Assembly (NCBI GenBank): GCA_021292165.1
Contig: CM037876.1
Location: 311,190,492-311,254,491, forward strand
Direction: 5' to 3'
DNA: 64,000 bases
DNA from: Shinisaurus crocodilurus
Lineage: Eukaryota > Chordata > Lepidosauria > Squamata > Shinisauridae
The notes under the pieces were generated by a model. The model did no database searches. It was not told where the DNA came from and saw only the letters and a list, made by a program, of their open reading frames with translations. The first letter of the stretch is position 1; each line of letters opens with the position of its first letter. This document shows, in pieces, positions 10,565 to 21,956 of the stretch. Position numbers and translations under genes: made by a program.

Positions 10565-10917
10565 CACTACTGCGCGATCCTAAGTGCCACCCACCAGGTA
10601 TGCGGCAAAATGGAGCTTCTGATCCTTATGAGACTTCAGGGTCTGGCAAGACCAAGGGTGCTTCCATACGGGGCTCCTCGCATTGCCAATCAGTCAGGAA
10701 AAGTGCAGGAGTGATCAAGGGGCTGGAGCAACTCCCTTATAAGTTACAACGTCTGGGACTGTTTAGCTTAGGGGGGGGAGGGGAAAGGCAAGTTAGGGGA
10801 GACATGATAGAAGTGTACAAAATTATGGATGGTGTGGAGAAAGTGGATAGGAGTATGTTTCTCTCTCTCTCTCTCTCTCTCCCTCATAATATAGCCTCTC
10901 TCATAATACGTATAGTT

Positions 10918-11075
10918 TCATAGTTCATAGAGTTGGAAGGAGCCTGCAAGGCTATCGAGTCCAACCGCCTGCTCAATGCAGGAAACTAGAGGAGGGGTCT
11001 CCCATCCAAGTAATAACCAGGCCTGACCCTGCTTAGCATTCCACACTCAGACAAGCTGAGCCAGCATAAGCCACA
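10918..11075 (-). mobile_element. 5S-rRNA-derived SINE with CR1 tail
   Basis: Minus-strand copy. 5S-like part about 10996-11074: GCTAAGCAGGGTCAGGCCTG, then TTATTACTTGGATGGGAGAC. CR1-like tail 10918-10985. It sits inside the CR1 copy, so it inserted later. Confidence 0.87.
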
Positions 11076-11289
11076 GGCCTGTATTCTTCATGGGTCATCC
11101 CATGGAGTTGATTGGTGGGAGATTCAGGACAGATAAAAGGAAGTCCTTCTTCGCACAGCGCATAGTTAAACGATGGAATTCACTTCTACAAGGTGTAGTG
11201 ATGGCCACCAACTTGGATGGCTTTAAAAGGGGACTGGACAGATTCATAGAGGAGAAGGCTATCAATGGATAGTAGTCCTGATGGCTATA

Positions 11290-11660
11290 TCATCATCATC
11301 AGGCGATCACTCGTGACCGAGTAAGATTGTCTTCCGGGATAAAAGGAGGAAATTCTAAAGAAGATTGTGTAGACTCTAGCGATGGGTCCGTAAGTGACTG
11401 TGGAGGCCAATTCTAGATCCACACAGCTTCCCACAGTGAGGACACAGGTTACCAGATGGAAGATGGTCCTGTAAAGGATTCATTTGACGTGCTTTTCGCT
11501 TAGCACATTTCTCCCTTTCACCTTGCACTCGGGCTTCTTCAAAGTCCATGGAACCTTTGTGAAAGGCCAACCTCCATTTAGATCGTTCATGGGCCAGAGC
11601 TTCCCAGTTTTCGATGTTTATATTGCATTTTTTTAGATTAGCCTTATGAACATCTTTAAA
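11290..11660 (-). mobile_element. 5'-truncated YADD LINE copy
   Basis: Begins (plus view) with the (CAT)n complement of the GAT tail, then the complement of the finger-coding and basic segments; near-identical to 432-1584. It interrupts the CR1 3' UTR between 'gatggctata' and 'ctacttccag'. Confidence 0.88.
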
Positions 11661-11860
11661 CTACTTCCAGTATTAGAGGCAGTCTTCCTGTGTATGCCAG
11701 TTGCTGGGGAACCTGGGCGGGAGGGTGCTATTGTACTCGTGTCCTGCTTGTGGGCTTCCCACAGGCAGCTGGTTGGCCACTGTGTGAACTGAATGCTGGA
11801 CTAGATGGACCCTTGGTGAGATCCAGCAGGGTTCTTCTGATGTTTGTATGTTCTTTTGGC

Positions 11861-12299
11861 ATTGTGGAGCTATTCTGTCTTTTTCTCCTTGACAGATTTC
11901 CCCGGTTAAATAAAAAGACGTAAGAAGCAGTGGGAAAACATGAAGGGTTGCGAGTCAAGGATGGAGACGTCTGGTCCCTTCATAAAATTCTTTAAATGAG
12001 GCATGGTGGTGTGATAAAAGCCTCATCTGGAAGCACCCTTCAGCTCAGATTCTGCCTTGCCAGGTCTTCAAGTCTGCTGTATAGAGGGAGAGAAGCAAAC
12101 AAACAACAATGGGCAAACTACAATGATCTTTAACCTTTATTTATTTAGAGTATTTTTGAGACTGTGTCCGTGTTCAATGAGCGCAAACAATACAATGAAA
12201 TCACTAAAATTCAGGGAGCAGCATCAACTTTTAAAAGTTTGGCTAAACAATGTTGGCCATCTTAAGGACAATAGGGAATGGAGCTAACCTAAACTCCCC
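11861..12299. other. Non-coding, nothing recognised
   Basis: No gene or clear repeat. Confidence 0.4.
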
Positions 12300-12500
12300 A
12301 GTTAGGGACTTCCACAGTCTGGGAACTGCTGCCAAAAAAAGGGGACATGGATGGGGCTTCAGATATTTATTTATTTATTATTTGCATTTATCTATCGCCC
12401 ATCTGGCGGGCCAACCGGCCACCCTGGGCGATGTACAGAAAATAAAACAGAAAAAAAAACATTAAAACATTTTTCTCCATTAAAATACGTTAAAACAGTA
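12300..12500 (-). mobile_element. L2-like LINE 3' end, short
   Basis: 12300-12345 is a decayed complement of the 'AAxPxLWNSLP' codons. 12365-12500 is the 3' UTR with ATCGCCCATCTGGCGGG and CACCCTGGGCGATGTACA, as at 7820 and 13400. Confidence 0.7.
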
Positions 12501-13295
12501 TAAAATCTGTTATCAGATGATGATACTGACCTGGTTCACACATAACACCAATTCATGGGTTGTTTAACCCATAAATTGGCAGGGCTGCGCTGGTGCTAGC
12601 GAGTGGCTGCCTTACTTCATCGTATTTTGAAGTAAGTAAAGTAATACACTTTACCATCTAAGGTAGTGATGGTGGGGCTGCTTATGGCCATTAAGTTCAG
12701 AGTCAAAAATTACCTAACCACCCCACTGAACTGTTCCCCCCCCCCACCTAATGCAATTTCCCATGCACATTTATTTTGCACAAGATGGAGATAGCCTCCC
12801 TACAGAGAAGCTTGAAGTTACAGCTTGCAGAAAGGCCCATTTCTTTTGCCTCGACCCCACCCCTCCCCTTCTCCTGAACTCCATGACAAAATAGCACTGG
12901 CAAGTTGGAATTCAGCCAGGACATGGGGTTAATTCTCTCAGCTTTGGGAGAGAAAATTGTACTCTGAGATGTCTAATGACCACCAATAGTCAGGACCTTG
13001 CTTTTACGTGTCATGTGAATTGTGATGTCTCCGGCAACACAAGGACCTCCGACACTATTTTGGGTCACTGGTTCAGTGTTCTTAATCCACAAGCAAGCAT
13101 CCCACTGCTGCAATCACCTCTTCTAACAGTGGAGATGTTATTGGAAGAGGTCTCCAATTAGGAAAATAAGAATTAAAGAGGAATTGCCATATTGGTGTGG
13201 ACCAAAGGTCCGTCTACTCCAGTGCTCAATCTCCAAAAAAAGCTGAAAATAAATTGTGCAGGGGTGAGACAAGTGGGGCCTCTTGAAATTCTAGG
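12501..13295. other. Unique non-coding stretch
   Basis: No gene seen. 12535-12560 resembles one end of the GC-rich element at 34376 (tggttcacacataac), too short to call. Confidence 0.4.
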
Positions 13296-13374
13296 CTGGT
13301 CAGTTGTCCTACTTTACAGAGGAGAGTCCTCTATTTGCAGGGCTGGCAGAGGATAGCCCTCTATTTGAAGGTAT

Positions 13375-14004
13375 TTTTATTTATTTATTATTATATTTAT
13401 TAGTCACCCATCTGGCCGGCCACCCTGGGCGATGTACAATTAAAATACAGTAAAACACAATAAAATATAATGATTAAAACAATATAAAAAATTCTCATTA
13501 AAAACCTAACCCACCCCATATTCCCGCCTGAACAGCCATGTTTTTAATGCACGGCGGAAGCTCATCACGGAGGGGGCATGGCGAAGGTCACTAGGGAGGG
13601 AGTTCCATAATGTGGGGGCCGCCACAGAGAAGGCCCTCTTCCTAGTCCCCACCAGCCTGGCTGCTCTGGCTGATGGGGTAAGGAGAAGGCCGTCCGTGGC
13701 AGACCTTGTTGAGCGGCCTACTTGATGTTGCTGGAGGCGCTCCTTGAGATAAGCTGGGCCGGAGCCGTGTAGGGTTTTAAAGGTCAAAACCAACACCTTG
13801 AATTCGGCTCGGCAAGCAACTGGTAGCCAGTGCAACTCATTAAGCACTGGCGTGATGTGATCACGCCGGCGGCTGCCCTTAATCAGGCGAGCTGCCGCGT
13901 TCTGTACCAGCTGAAGCTTCCGGACCGTCTTCAAGGGTAACCCCACGTAGAGCGCATTACAGTAGTCTAGGCGAGAGGAGACCAAGGCATCAATTAGGTA
14001 TCCT
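13375..14004 (-). mobile_element. L2-like LINE 3' end with intact C-terminal frame
   Basis: An open minus-strand frame of 159 codons (13506-13985) covers the end of ORF2: SRLDYCNALYVGLPLKTVRK, LQLVQNAAARLIKGS, HITPVLNELHWLPVACRAEF, KRAFSVAAPTLWNSLPSDLR and TWLFRREYGVG. It interrupts repeat X. 5' truncated at about 14004. Confidence 0.88.
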
Positions 14005-14189
14005 CTAATTGAAGGTCTGTCCAGCCCAAGTCCGGTTTAGAAATTAAAGAATCATAAGGGAGAAGAGCAGGGGGGGGGCCTTTGAAGTTGCCCATCAACA
14101 GTTACACTTGGGGAGCAGTCTGAGCAGGCACAGCAAGTCACCTGGTCACAGTCTTCCCCAGTATGGTGTGATGTAGTGCATTTCTTTAA

Positions 14190-14934
14190 ATTTCATTTCA
14201 TTTCATTTCATTTATATACCGCCCCGCAGCCGAAGCTCTCTGGGCGGTTCACAATAGAGTATACATAAAAACAACAACATACAAAATAGTTTAAAAGATT
14301 AAAAACCAAATTTTAAAAACACAGTTTAAAATAACAATAAAAAAACTAATAAAACTGAGCCTACAGGTGACAATTCTCCCTCTCCCCCCCCCATGTGCTA
14401 TTTTGAGCTCTTAACTATTAAATGCCTTGGCATAGAGGGAAGTCTTAACCTGGCGCCGAAAAGATAGTAAGGTTGGCGCCAGGCGGATCTCAGTGGGGAG
14501 CTTGTTCCATAATTGGGGGGGCTACCGCCGAGAAGGCCCTCCTCCTCGTTGCCACCAACCGAGCCTCTCTGGGAGGTGGCAGTCGGAGGAGGGCCCCAGA
14601 TGTTGAGCGTAGTGTCCGGGTAGATTGCGGTTGGGAGAGATGTTCCGTCAGGTATTGTGGTCCTAAGCCGTGTAGGGCTTTATAGGTTAAAACCAGCACC
14701 TTGAATTCGGCTCGGAAGCATATTGGCAGCCAGTGCAAACGGGCCAGAACTGGTGTAATGTGCTTGGACCTTCCGGTCCCCGCAATAAGCCTGGCTGCCA
14801 CATTTTGCACAAGCTGCAGCTTCCGAACAGTCTTCAAAGGCAGCCCCACATAGAGTGCATTGCAGTAGTCTAGTTTAGAGATCACCAGAGCGTAGATTAC
14901 TGAGACCAGGCTATCCCTGTCCAGAAATTATAGT
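14190..14934 (-). mobile_element. L2-like LINE 3' end, second subfamily
   Basis: 3' end with (ATTTC)n, then ACCGCCCCGCAGCCGAAGCT, i.e. the complement of the AGCTTCGGC.GCGGGGCGGTAT signature. Minus-strand codons read SKLDYCNALYVGLPLKTVRK, NVAARLIAGTGRSKHITPVL and LTYKALHGLGPQYLTEHL. Same subfamily as 56380-57430. Inserted in repeat X; the X/L2 junction at about 14934 recurs inverted at 16858. Confidence 0.87.
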
Positions 14935-15064
14935 CATTATTTCTAAATTTGCAGTTATACATATTCATTTTCATGTGCAAATTTGATGTGAATCTGTCCA
15001 CTTTTGCCCTCTTTATGGGTGTTGCATTTCCTCTTTTGGGCGATGTGTAAATGGCCACCCTATA

Positions 15065-15969
15065 CACAACTGTTATAGGTGCAGGACCCCTGTCACGGGT
15101 TGCTCTTGAAAAGCTCCAAACCCCCGCCACTTTCCCTTGCAGGCCACAACAATTTTTAATCTTTTCTTTTTGAACTGTGGATGCCGATGGCCTGGCAGCT
15201 GAGTGTATTGTAGCTGATTCTTCTAGAGGCTTCTCCGGTTATAAAGCCAACGGCCTCCAGGAATCTATGGAATCACAGATATTTGGGGGGTGGGGGTGGG
15301 AAGAGAGAGAAAACATCTGTTGGCTCCTATAATAAGTTGAATAGCTAGGAAGATAAGTTAGTAGCTCTGTTGAATCGATCATGAGCGGGTACCTCTAGTG
15401 TGATCTATTCCGCACAACGTACTAAGTTCCTGTTTAGTAGCTCAAAATGTTTTTTGTGTGGAAGGGGCAGCAGTGGAGGAGGAGGTAGAAGATAACTTTT
15501 CAGCTTGCTTTACTCAAGAAATATCTCTTAGCAGCTCATTTCCAAGGTGGCATGTGAGGGGAAATCTAACCACCTGCTTATGTCTGAATGTGGAAACCAC
15601 AGAACTTCTCTGGACCTCTTTAAATTGTTGCAGGATGCTTGTGGTGCACACCACACAGTCTTCAAAAATTCCCATCCCTGTGTTTCCTATTAAAAATGTG
15701 GAATGTCTACATTTCACTCTTGGCCAAGTTACGTTGGTCCAGAATATTTAGGAATACAAATAAAGATGCCAAGAGAACACATCTCTCCCCTCCTCCAGGT
15801 GCTGGGTGGAATAAATCCTGCTTTGCACTGGTTGCAGAGTAGGATGCCAGGAGGCACACAGCAGGGAAATGGGGACTGGGGGAGCTGGGTGGTGATGGGT
15901 ATAAAAACTGGGATAGGCTAGGAGAGGCTGCGACTGTCTGGCAGCACCATACCCACATAAAAGTGTGGA
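15065..15969. other. Unique non-coding stretch
   Basis: No gene or repeat recognised. Confidence 0.4.
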
Positions 15970-16108
15970 TCAACCTTCTCCAACTTGGTGCCCTCCAGAT
16001 GTGTTGGGCTACAACTCCCATCATTCCTAACCAGCATGGCCAGTGGTCATGCTGGTTAGGAATGATGGGAGTTTTAGTCAAAAACATCTAGAGGGCACCA
16101 GGTCAAGA
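15970..16108. mobile_element. Palindromic hAT MITE
   Basis: Arms with CCAACTTGGTGCCCTCCAGA and the inverse AGAGGGCACCAGGT. The centre is itself palindromic (catgctggttaggaatgatg against its complement). Flanking duplication not clear. Confidence 0.7.
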
Positions 16109-16810
16109 TATAGGTCGTTACCAAGCTTCCTCCTTAAATATCAAATCCTGGTGCCCATGTCTTGGGCCTGGTTCTCATGTCTTGGGCTAACTAGAGATGA
16201 ACAAAAGTCACTGGAGGAATTCTGAGGGTAATTCCATTCTCCCAGGCCTTCTGTGAAAAATTGGTTCCTTGAATTAAAATTTGGCTGGATCTCTGCGGGG
16301 CTTCCATCCTTCAGTGTGTTTTCAAATTGATTGGTATGATTTGAGTCCCTAAATGTCTCTGTGCATGCCTTTTTGCTTGCAGTCACAATACAGTTATTGT
16401 GAGAATCTCGGAGCCTCATTGTAGTGGTGCTGAAAAACACTAGAGCATTTCCCGGACGAATGAATGCACCGTGGATGTGACTAAAACACTGTGGTTTTTA
16501 GGAGGTCTGCCAGCTATTTTTGAACACTATTCCATTCAAATGGAACTGCAACTTTAGAACCAAATTCCTCTTTTTGCTCTCACGAAAGAGTTTTTATCTC
16601 AGGTTTTTAATCTTAGTTTTTATTATATTATATGATTTTTTATTTTATTGTTTTGCTGTTATAAGCCACTTTGGATGTTTGTTGGAAAGGTAGCATATAA
16701 ATCTATTACTAAAAAAATGAACAAAAAATTCCAAGTAGCTGCAATGAATAAGCACAGGATATTATAATATAAATCAACAAAGATAATTCCACAAAACAAT
16801 AAAATTCAAT
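16109..16810. other. Unique non-coding stretch
   Basis: No gene. 16600-16720 has LINE-tail-like A/T-rich text (ttataagccactttggatg) but cannot be placed. Confidence 0.4.
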
Positions 16811-17105
16811 AAAACGAATATGTATAACTGCAAATTTAGAAATAATGACTATAATTTCTGGACAGGGATAGCCTGGTCTCAGTAATCTACGCTCTGGTGA
16901 TCTCTAAACTAGGCTACTGCAATGCACTCTATGTGGGGCTGCCTTTGAAGACTGTTCGGAAGCTGCAGCTTGTGCAAAATGTGGCAGCCAGCCAGGCTTA
17001 TTGCGGGGACCGGAAGGTCCGAGCACATTACACCAGTTCTGGCCCGTTTGCACTGGCTGCCAATATGCTTCCGAGCCGAATTCAAGGTGCTGGTTTAAAC
17101 CTATA
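16811..17105 (+). repeat. Inverted copy of an X/L2 junction
   Basis: 16811-16858 is the reverse complement of X at about 14935-14968. 16859-17105 is the start of the L2 copy (ISKLGYCNALYVGLPLKTVR, then LQLVQNVAAS with a small insertion). The same break between X and L2 (ctataattt|ctggacaggg) occurs at 14934, so both arms descend from one insertion. Confidence 0.75.
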
Positions 17106-17123
17106 AAACAGTAGATACATGGT

Positions 17124-18117
17124 CAGGGCCAATGGCAAGGGTAAGCATGGTTAGGCACCTACTCAGGGCCCACATCCCAGCAGGGGCCCACCGACAAGTC
17201 CCCCTGAACTTGCTCCTCCTCTTCGCCATTGCAACTTGCTTGTTCACCTGCTTGTTGCTCTGGCCCAGACAACAGAGGTGGTGAGAAGGAGGAGCAGTAA
17301 GATACCAGGGATGGGGACTCGGACTCGACTCGTGAGTCGGACTGAGTCCCCCCTCTGACTCGACTCGGACTCGAGTCCCAATATTTCTAATGGGACTCGA
17401 GACTCGACTCGGGACTCGAGGCCAAGGACTCGTCAACATCCCTGGGCTGTGCCAGAAGGAGTGGAGAGGAGCGCGATCGCCGGCGAAGATCAAGTTCAAC
17501 AGTTGAATTGTCCAAGACAAAGGGCACTGCCTGCCTGCCTGTTTGCGGTCCCCCTGCCTCCTCTGCCTACCTGGTCTCTTCTTGACCAGTTCCACAGTTT
17601 GAATTGTCCAAGACAAAGGCCTGGTTATTTTGGGTTTGTCTGCCTGGTCTGTTCTTGCCAAAATCAGTGGCAGAGTTTTGAAATAAAAAGGCACACTTGT
17701 GCCTAGAATTTATTTAAGCCACACATCTGAAGTAGCCTTATTTTGTTGGGAAAAACCCCCCATTGATTTTAATAGGGACTCGTGGAGTCAGTTTTGGGAG
17801 TGACTTGGGACTCGTGACTCGTGAGTCACCATTTTGGACCAAGGACTCGGACTCGGACTCGAGACTCAGGTCCAAAGACTCGTGACTCGACTCGTGACTC
17901 GAGATCAAGGACTCTTCAACATCCCTGTAAGATACCACTGTCTACTTGCTCACTGACTCTCTCCTGGTCCAGTATGCAAATGGTAGCAATGATGAGAAAG
18001 AGGGTGAGGAGTGATACTAGCTGGCGACAACGGCGATGAGAAGGTAGATTCACTGAGGAAGGGGGTCCATTGCGAGTGCCTTCCCTAAGGGCCCTCCAAA
18101 ACCTGGAAGCACCACTG
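17124..18117. mobile_element. hAT element 'Y' hosting a younger hAT
   Basis: Ends CAGGGCCAATGGCAAGG and, at the other side, AAACCTGGAAGCACCACTG. Exact 8-bp duplication tacatggt at 17116-17123 and 18118-18125. It is split by the element at 17306-17927. Part of its right half (agctggcgacaacggcg) recurs near 47780. No coding remnant seen. Confidence 0.78.
17306..17927 (+). mobile_element. GACTCG-rich hAT element, copy A
   Basis: Ends CAGGGATG / CATCCCTG with exact 8-bp duplication taagatac (17298-17305 and 17928-17935). Both subterminal regions are packed with GACTCG and its complement. The middle (about 17440-17720) carries CAAAATCAGTGGCAGAGTTT, shared with copies B and C. Internally deleted relative to copy C. 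Confidence 0.93.
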
Positions 18118-18137
18118 TACATGGTACAACAGTTGTG

Positions 18138-18391
18138 CAGTCATACCTTGGATGGCAAGTCACTTGGTTTGAGAGCGTTTTGCAAGACAAGCAAATTTTT
18201 AAATATTTATTTAATTTTTTTTTTTACTTGATATACAAGCGACGTCTTGCAATACAAGTACTGTAGTACGGCTTAAATTAAAAATCTCTGTACAAATTTT
18301 TTTTGGGGGGGATTTCATTTTGATATAAGAGTGTTTTGGATTACAAGCACGTTTCCGGAACGAATTATACTCTCAATCTAAGGCATGACTG
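18138..18391. mobile_element. Tigger/mariner-type MITE
   Basis: Ends CAGTCATACCTTGG and AAGGCATGACTG followed by TA; the left TA has decayed to TG. Internal text (gacgtcttgcaatacaagta) matches the copy at 26264 in reverse order. Superfamily call rests on the TIR and TA duplication. Confidence 0.78.
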
Positions 18392-18469
18392 TATCTCAAA
18401 AGTTACACAGATTTAAACTGATTCACACCTGTTTGTATGGTTTTATTGCTTTGCTGTTTTTAATGTACC

Positions 18470-18741
18470 TTATTTATTTTATTTATATTCTGCCTTTCTG
18501 CCAAAATACGGTGTTCAAAGTCGCTAACAATAAAATATGGATTGAAAACAATATCTTAATTAAAATGTAGCATAAAAGCAGATAAATTAAAAAAAACCAA
18601 GACAAGATAAATAAGCAGCACCAACCAATTAAAAACACCTTCAGCAATAGACCAGCTTATGTGCCTCCTTAACATATCACATGTAATTGCTTATTTTTAT
18701 ATTATAATTTGCCATGAGAATGATGACATGGAAGAGCAGGA

Positions 18742-18796
<55 letters not shown>

Positions 18797-18800
18797 TAGA
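18470..18800 (-). repeat. LINE 3' tail and (AAT)n microsatellite
   Basis: 18470-18660 resembles an L2/CR1-type 3' UTR (TATTCTGCCTTTCTGCC, GTTCAAAGTCGCTAACAATA). 18747-18795 is an (AAT)n run. Confidence 0.55.
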
Positions 18801-18984
18801 AATGCACAGTCCAGATACCAGTTTCTCACAGATCTATTCATGTTTAACAAGCAACTTCATTTTAAGCATGTTTAAAAAAGCAACTCCACACTGTAATTCC
18901 CCAATGACTTCTCCGTTCAGAATTTCAGTGGGGAGACTGTGTATTGAAAACCTATAAAAGTGTACATCAATGTACAAGGTCTAA

Positions 18985-19090
18985 ATTTAGTTTGTAAGCT
19001 CCTTGGGGCTGGAACTTGATTTTGTTTTGTTCTTCTGTTGTAAAGCACCATGTACATTGATGCGACATTGTAAATAGTTGTGGTAGATAG
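18985..19090 (+). mobile_element. L2/MIR-like 3' tail fragment
   Basis: Contains TTGTAAGCTCCTTGGGGCTG and TGTTGTAAAGCACCATGTAC, the familiar tail of L2/CORE-SINE elements. Confidence 0.55.
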
Positions 19091-19265
19091 CTCACTGAAA
19101 ATGTTGACCTAGTGTTCGGCAGCTGTGAAAAAGGTAAATTCTGTATTGGGAATCATTAAGAAAGGGTTCAAGAATAAAACTGCCAAAATCATCATGCCTT
19201 TATTCTATTGGTGGGAAACCTCCAGCCTGTAGGCCCGACCTGGCCCACTAGCCTGCAGCCGAAAG

Positions 19266-20049
19266 CAGGGATGGGGACTCGGACTCGAGGACTCGACTCG
19301 TGACTCGGACTGAGTCCCCCCTCTGACTCGACTCGGACTCGAGTCCCAATATTTTTAATGGGACTCGAGACTCGACTCGGGACTCGAGACCAAGGACTTG
19401 TCAACATCCCTGGGCTGTTGACGAGTCTTCTGGCTGTGCCAGAAGGAGCGCGATCACCGGTGAAGAGCGCATGGAAGCGAGGAGTGCCACTGCTCTGCCA
19501 CTATGGACAGCTACCAGGAGCGCAGCCCCAACAATGTGTTGAGATTTATTTTGATTGATGTGTTGTTGTGGGGGGTTAGGGTTAGGGTCAGACATTTTGG
19601 GTTTGGCTGCCTCTGCCTGCCTGTTTGGGGTTTCCTGCCTCCTCTGCCTGCCTGGTTTCTTCTTAACCAGTTCCACAGTTTGAATTGTCCAAGACAAAGG
19701 CCCCTGCCTGCCTGCTTTGGGGTTCCCTGCCTCCTCTGCCTGCCTGGTTATTTTGGGTTTGTCTGCCTAGTCTGTTCTTGCCAAAATCAGTTGCAGAGTT
19801 TTGAAATAAAAAGGCACACTTGTGCCTAGAATTTATTTAAGCCACACATCTGAGGTAGCCTTATTTTGTTGGGGGGAAACCCCATTGATTTTAATAGGGA
19901 CTCGTGGAGTCAGTTTTGGGAGTGACTCAGGACTCGTGACTCGTGAGTCACCATTTTGGACCAAGGACTCGGACTCGGACTCGAGACTCGGGTCCAAAGA
20001 CTCGTGACTCGACTCGTGACTCGAGACCAAGGACTCTTCAACATCCCTG
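19266..20049 (+). mobile_element. GACTCG-rich hAT element, copy B
   Basis: Ends CAGGGATG / CATCCCTG. 8-bp duplication gccgaaag / gccgaagg (19258-19265, 20050-20057; one mismatch). 784 bp, dense GACTCG arrays at both ends. Middle shares text with copies A and C (gatttattttgattgatgtg near 19543). No transposase frame. Confidence 0.92.
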
Positions 20050-20262
20050 GCCGAAGGGTGGAGGGAGAGGGAAGCCTGCTCCATCAGGGGCCACCACCTC
20101 GAGGTGACTGGAGCACCCTGAAGCAGCCATTACTGAAGGAGCAGCTTCCTGTCGCCAGCTGGCAATCCAGGAGGAGAGCGATATCTTACTTGATTAACAG
20201 CTGGCTGCTTGGATTCCTCTCTGTGCACCAAGAAAGGGGCTCTCAGTGAATGGAGAGAAATC

Positions 20263-20265
20263 CTG

Positions 20266-20320
<55 letters not shown>
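20263..20320. repeat. (GT)n(GA)n compound microsatellite
   Basis: GT run followed directly by a GA run; the dinucleotide ORFs here are spurious. Confidence 0.95.
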
Positions 20321-20322
<2 letters not shown>

Positions 20323-20417
20323 TGGGGTGAGTGCTGCCTTTGGGCTCTGGCATGTGGGCCCCCCCGACAGCTGTTGTCAGAGGCAATGCGGCCCTTGGTC
20401 TGAAAAAGGTTCCCCAC

Positions 20418-20990
20418 CCCTCGTGTACAGTTCTGGTCAAAAAGGAGCTGGAAAAGGGCAACCACAATGATCAAGGGACTGCAGCAACTATGAGGAAAGG
20501 TTACAACACTTGGGGTTGCTTAACTTAGAGGAAAGGAGAGTAAGGGGGGGCACACATGATAGAAGTGTATAAAATTATGCACGGTGTGGAGAAAGTGGAT
20601 AGAAACACATTTATCTCCCTCTCATAATACTAGAATCAGAGATCGCCCAATGAATGGTGGAGATTCAGGACATTCTTCTTCATACACTGCATAGTTAAAC
20701 TATGGAGTTGGTTACCCACAAGATGTAGTGATGGTCATCAGTTTGGATGACTTTAAAGGGGATTACACAGATTCATGGAGGATAAGTCTATCAATGGCTA
20801 CTACTCTTGATGTCTATCTGCTACCTCCATGTTGCCTCTGAATACCAGTTGCTGGGGAACGTGAGTGGGAGGGTGTTATTGCCCTCGTGTCCAGCCTATG
20901 GGCTTCCCATGGGCAACTGGTTGGCCACTGTGGGAAACAGAATGCTGGGCTGGATCATCCTTTGGTCTGGCTCTTCTTCTGTTAGTGTGT
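20418..20990 (+). mobile_element. CR1 LINE 3' end
   Basis: Same subfamily as 2508 and 10700 but more decayed: IIKGLQQL-like at 20468, VRGD(M)IEVYKIMHGVEKVDR at 20540-20600, then AQRIVKLW-like text and a 3' UTR (ccagttgctggggaacgtga) ending near 20990 at 'tcttcttctgtta'. Frame broken repeatedly. Confidence 0.8.
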
Positions 20991-21956
20991 GGCCAATACC
21001 ATAGCCTCAATTGCTATGAGGCTATGGTAGCCCCATTATTTGAAGACAGATCATCGGTTTGAAATGAAAAACCCTTTTCCTTTTTGTCACTGCATTGATA
21101 AGATGCCACACTTTCCCCGTCCTTAACTCACCTCCTGCAGGGTAATCTTTTTCACTGGATCTTAATTCTGGTAATAGCAGCTTTGAGTGCCTGCCAAAAA
21201 GCAGAGGCAAAGAGGTGAAATGAATGACCACTGATAATAACTAACTCAAAGCCTTTTTTATTTTCATAGAATCCTATTTAACTAGATGGGATTGCTCTTG
21301 GGAACAGTCCTGCTAGGCCTGTTTCCCCCTCTCCTGTCTTATACCTTCCAATATTTGTTGGAAGTATTAAGACCATAAATGAACTGTATCAAACCTAGTG
21401 GATTATATTTGGGCACTCTGTTTGTTTGTTTGTTTGTTGTTGTTGTTATGGTTTTTGTTTTTGTTTTGTTTTTTAATTTTTTATGAAAAAGGTCTTAAAC
21501 ACCCCATTCCAAGGTCTAGTGGGTGGTATCATGTCTGGCTAAATGTTGCACGTGTGGAAAACTTCAATACATTTTTGTACCCCAAGGTAAATGCCAATGT
21601 ATCTTGGGGTAGTAAAATGTTCCACAACAAGAGCACAGGTGTGACTTGTGGGAGAAGACTGTCTGAGACAAAGTAGGAGTTGAGCAGTTCCACTTTCTCT
21701 TTGTTGCCATTTCCCAAACATTTCTCCCTCTTCTTCTCACAGGAGACCTATACCTTCTTTATTCTTCCTCTTATTCTGAACATAGCCAACCCCCTTTTAT
21801 TATTTTGAACACCCCTCACAAATCTGAGCTCATTCTGAGCTTTAACCCGCCTGACACTCTCTGTACAAGCTTTGGCTACTTGTTCATAGTCTTACGTGGT
21901 GGTTTGTCCCTCCGTCCATTTCCTATACATGTCCCTTTTAAATCTGAGATGGTCAG
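20991..21956. other. Unique non-coding stretch
   Basis: No gene recognised; (TTTG)n/(TTG)n low-complexity run near 21420-21475. Confidence 0.4.

Larger units (their letters stand above)
10700..11860 (+). mobile_element. CR1 LINE 3' part, split by a 5S-SINE and a LINE
   Basis: Plus-strand CR1 ORF2 end: VIKGLEQLPYKLQRLGLFSL, VRGDMIEVYKIMDGVEKVDR (to 10855), a (CT)n run, then after the SINE at 10918-11075, RKSFFAQRIVKRWNSLLQGV and NLDGFKRGLDRF to the stop near 11270. The 3' UTR is cut at about 11289 by a minus-strand LINE and resumes at 11661 (ccagtattagaggcagt), ending at atgttctt near 11855. Same subfamily as the copies at 2508 and 20418. Confidence 0.85.
13296..15064 (+). repeat. Unclassified interspersed repeat 'X', split by two L2 copies
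   Basis: X sequence lies at about 13296-13374, 14005-14189 and 14935-15064. Hallmarks are repeated GTCCTCTATTTG words, CTGTCCAGCCCAAGT, AAGTTGCCCATCAACAG, TCACCTGGTCACAGTCTTC, CTAAATTTGCA and a 3' end near GGCCACCC. An uninterrupted copy is at 47830-48213; others at 35795 and 37320 (minus). No coding capacity. Superfamily unknown. Confidence 0.65.

Noticed and set aside
19571..19590. Interstitial telomeric repeat
   Set aside because: Only two TTAGGG-like units, inside a hAT element; chance or microsatellite drift.
20243..20474. Small proteins rich in CVCV, RERE or THTH
   Set aside because: Translations of the (GT)n(GA)n microsatellite.
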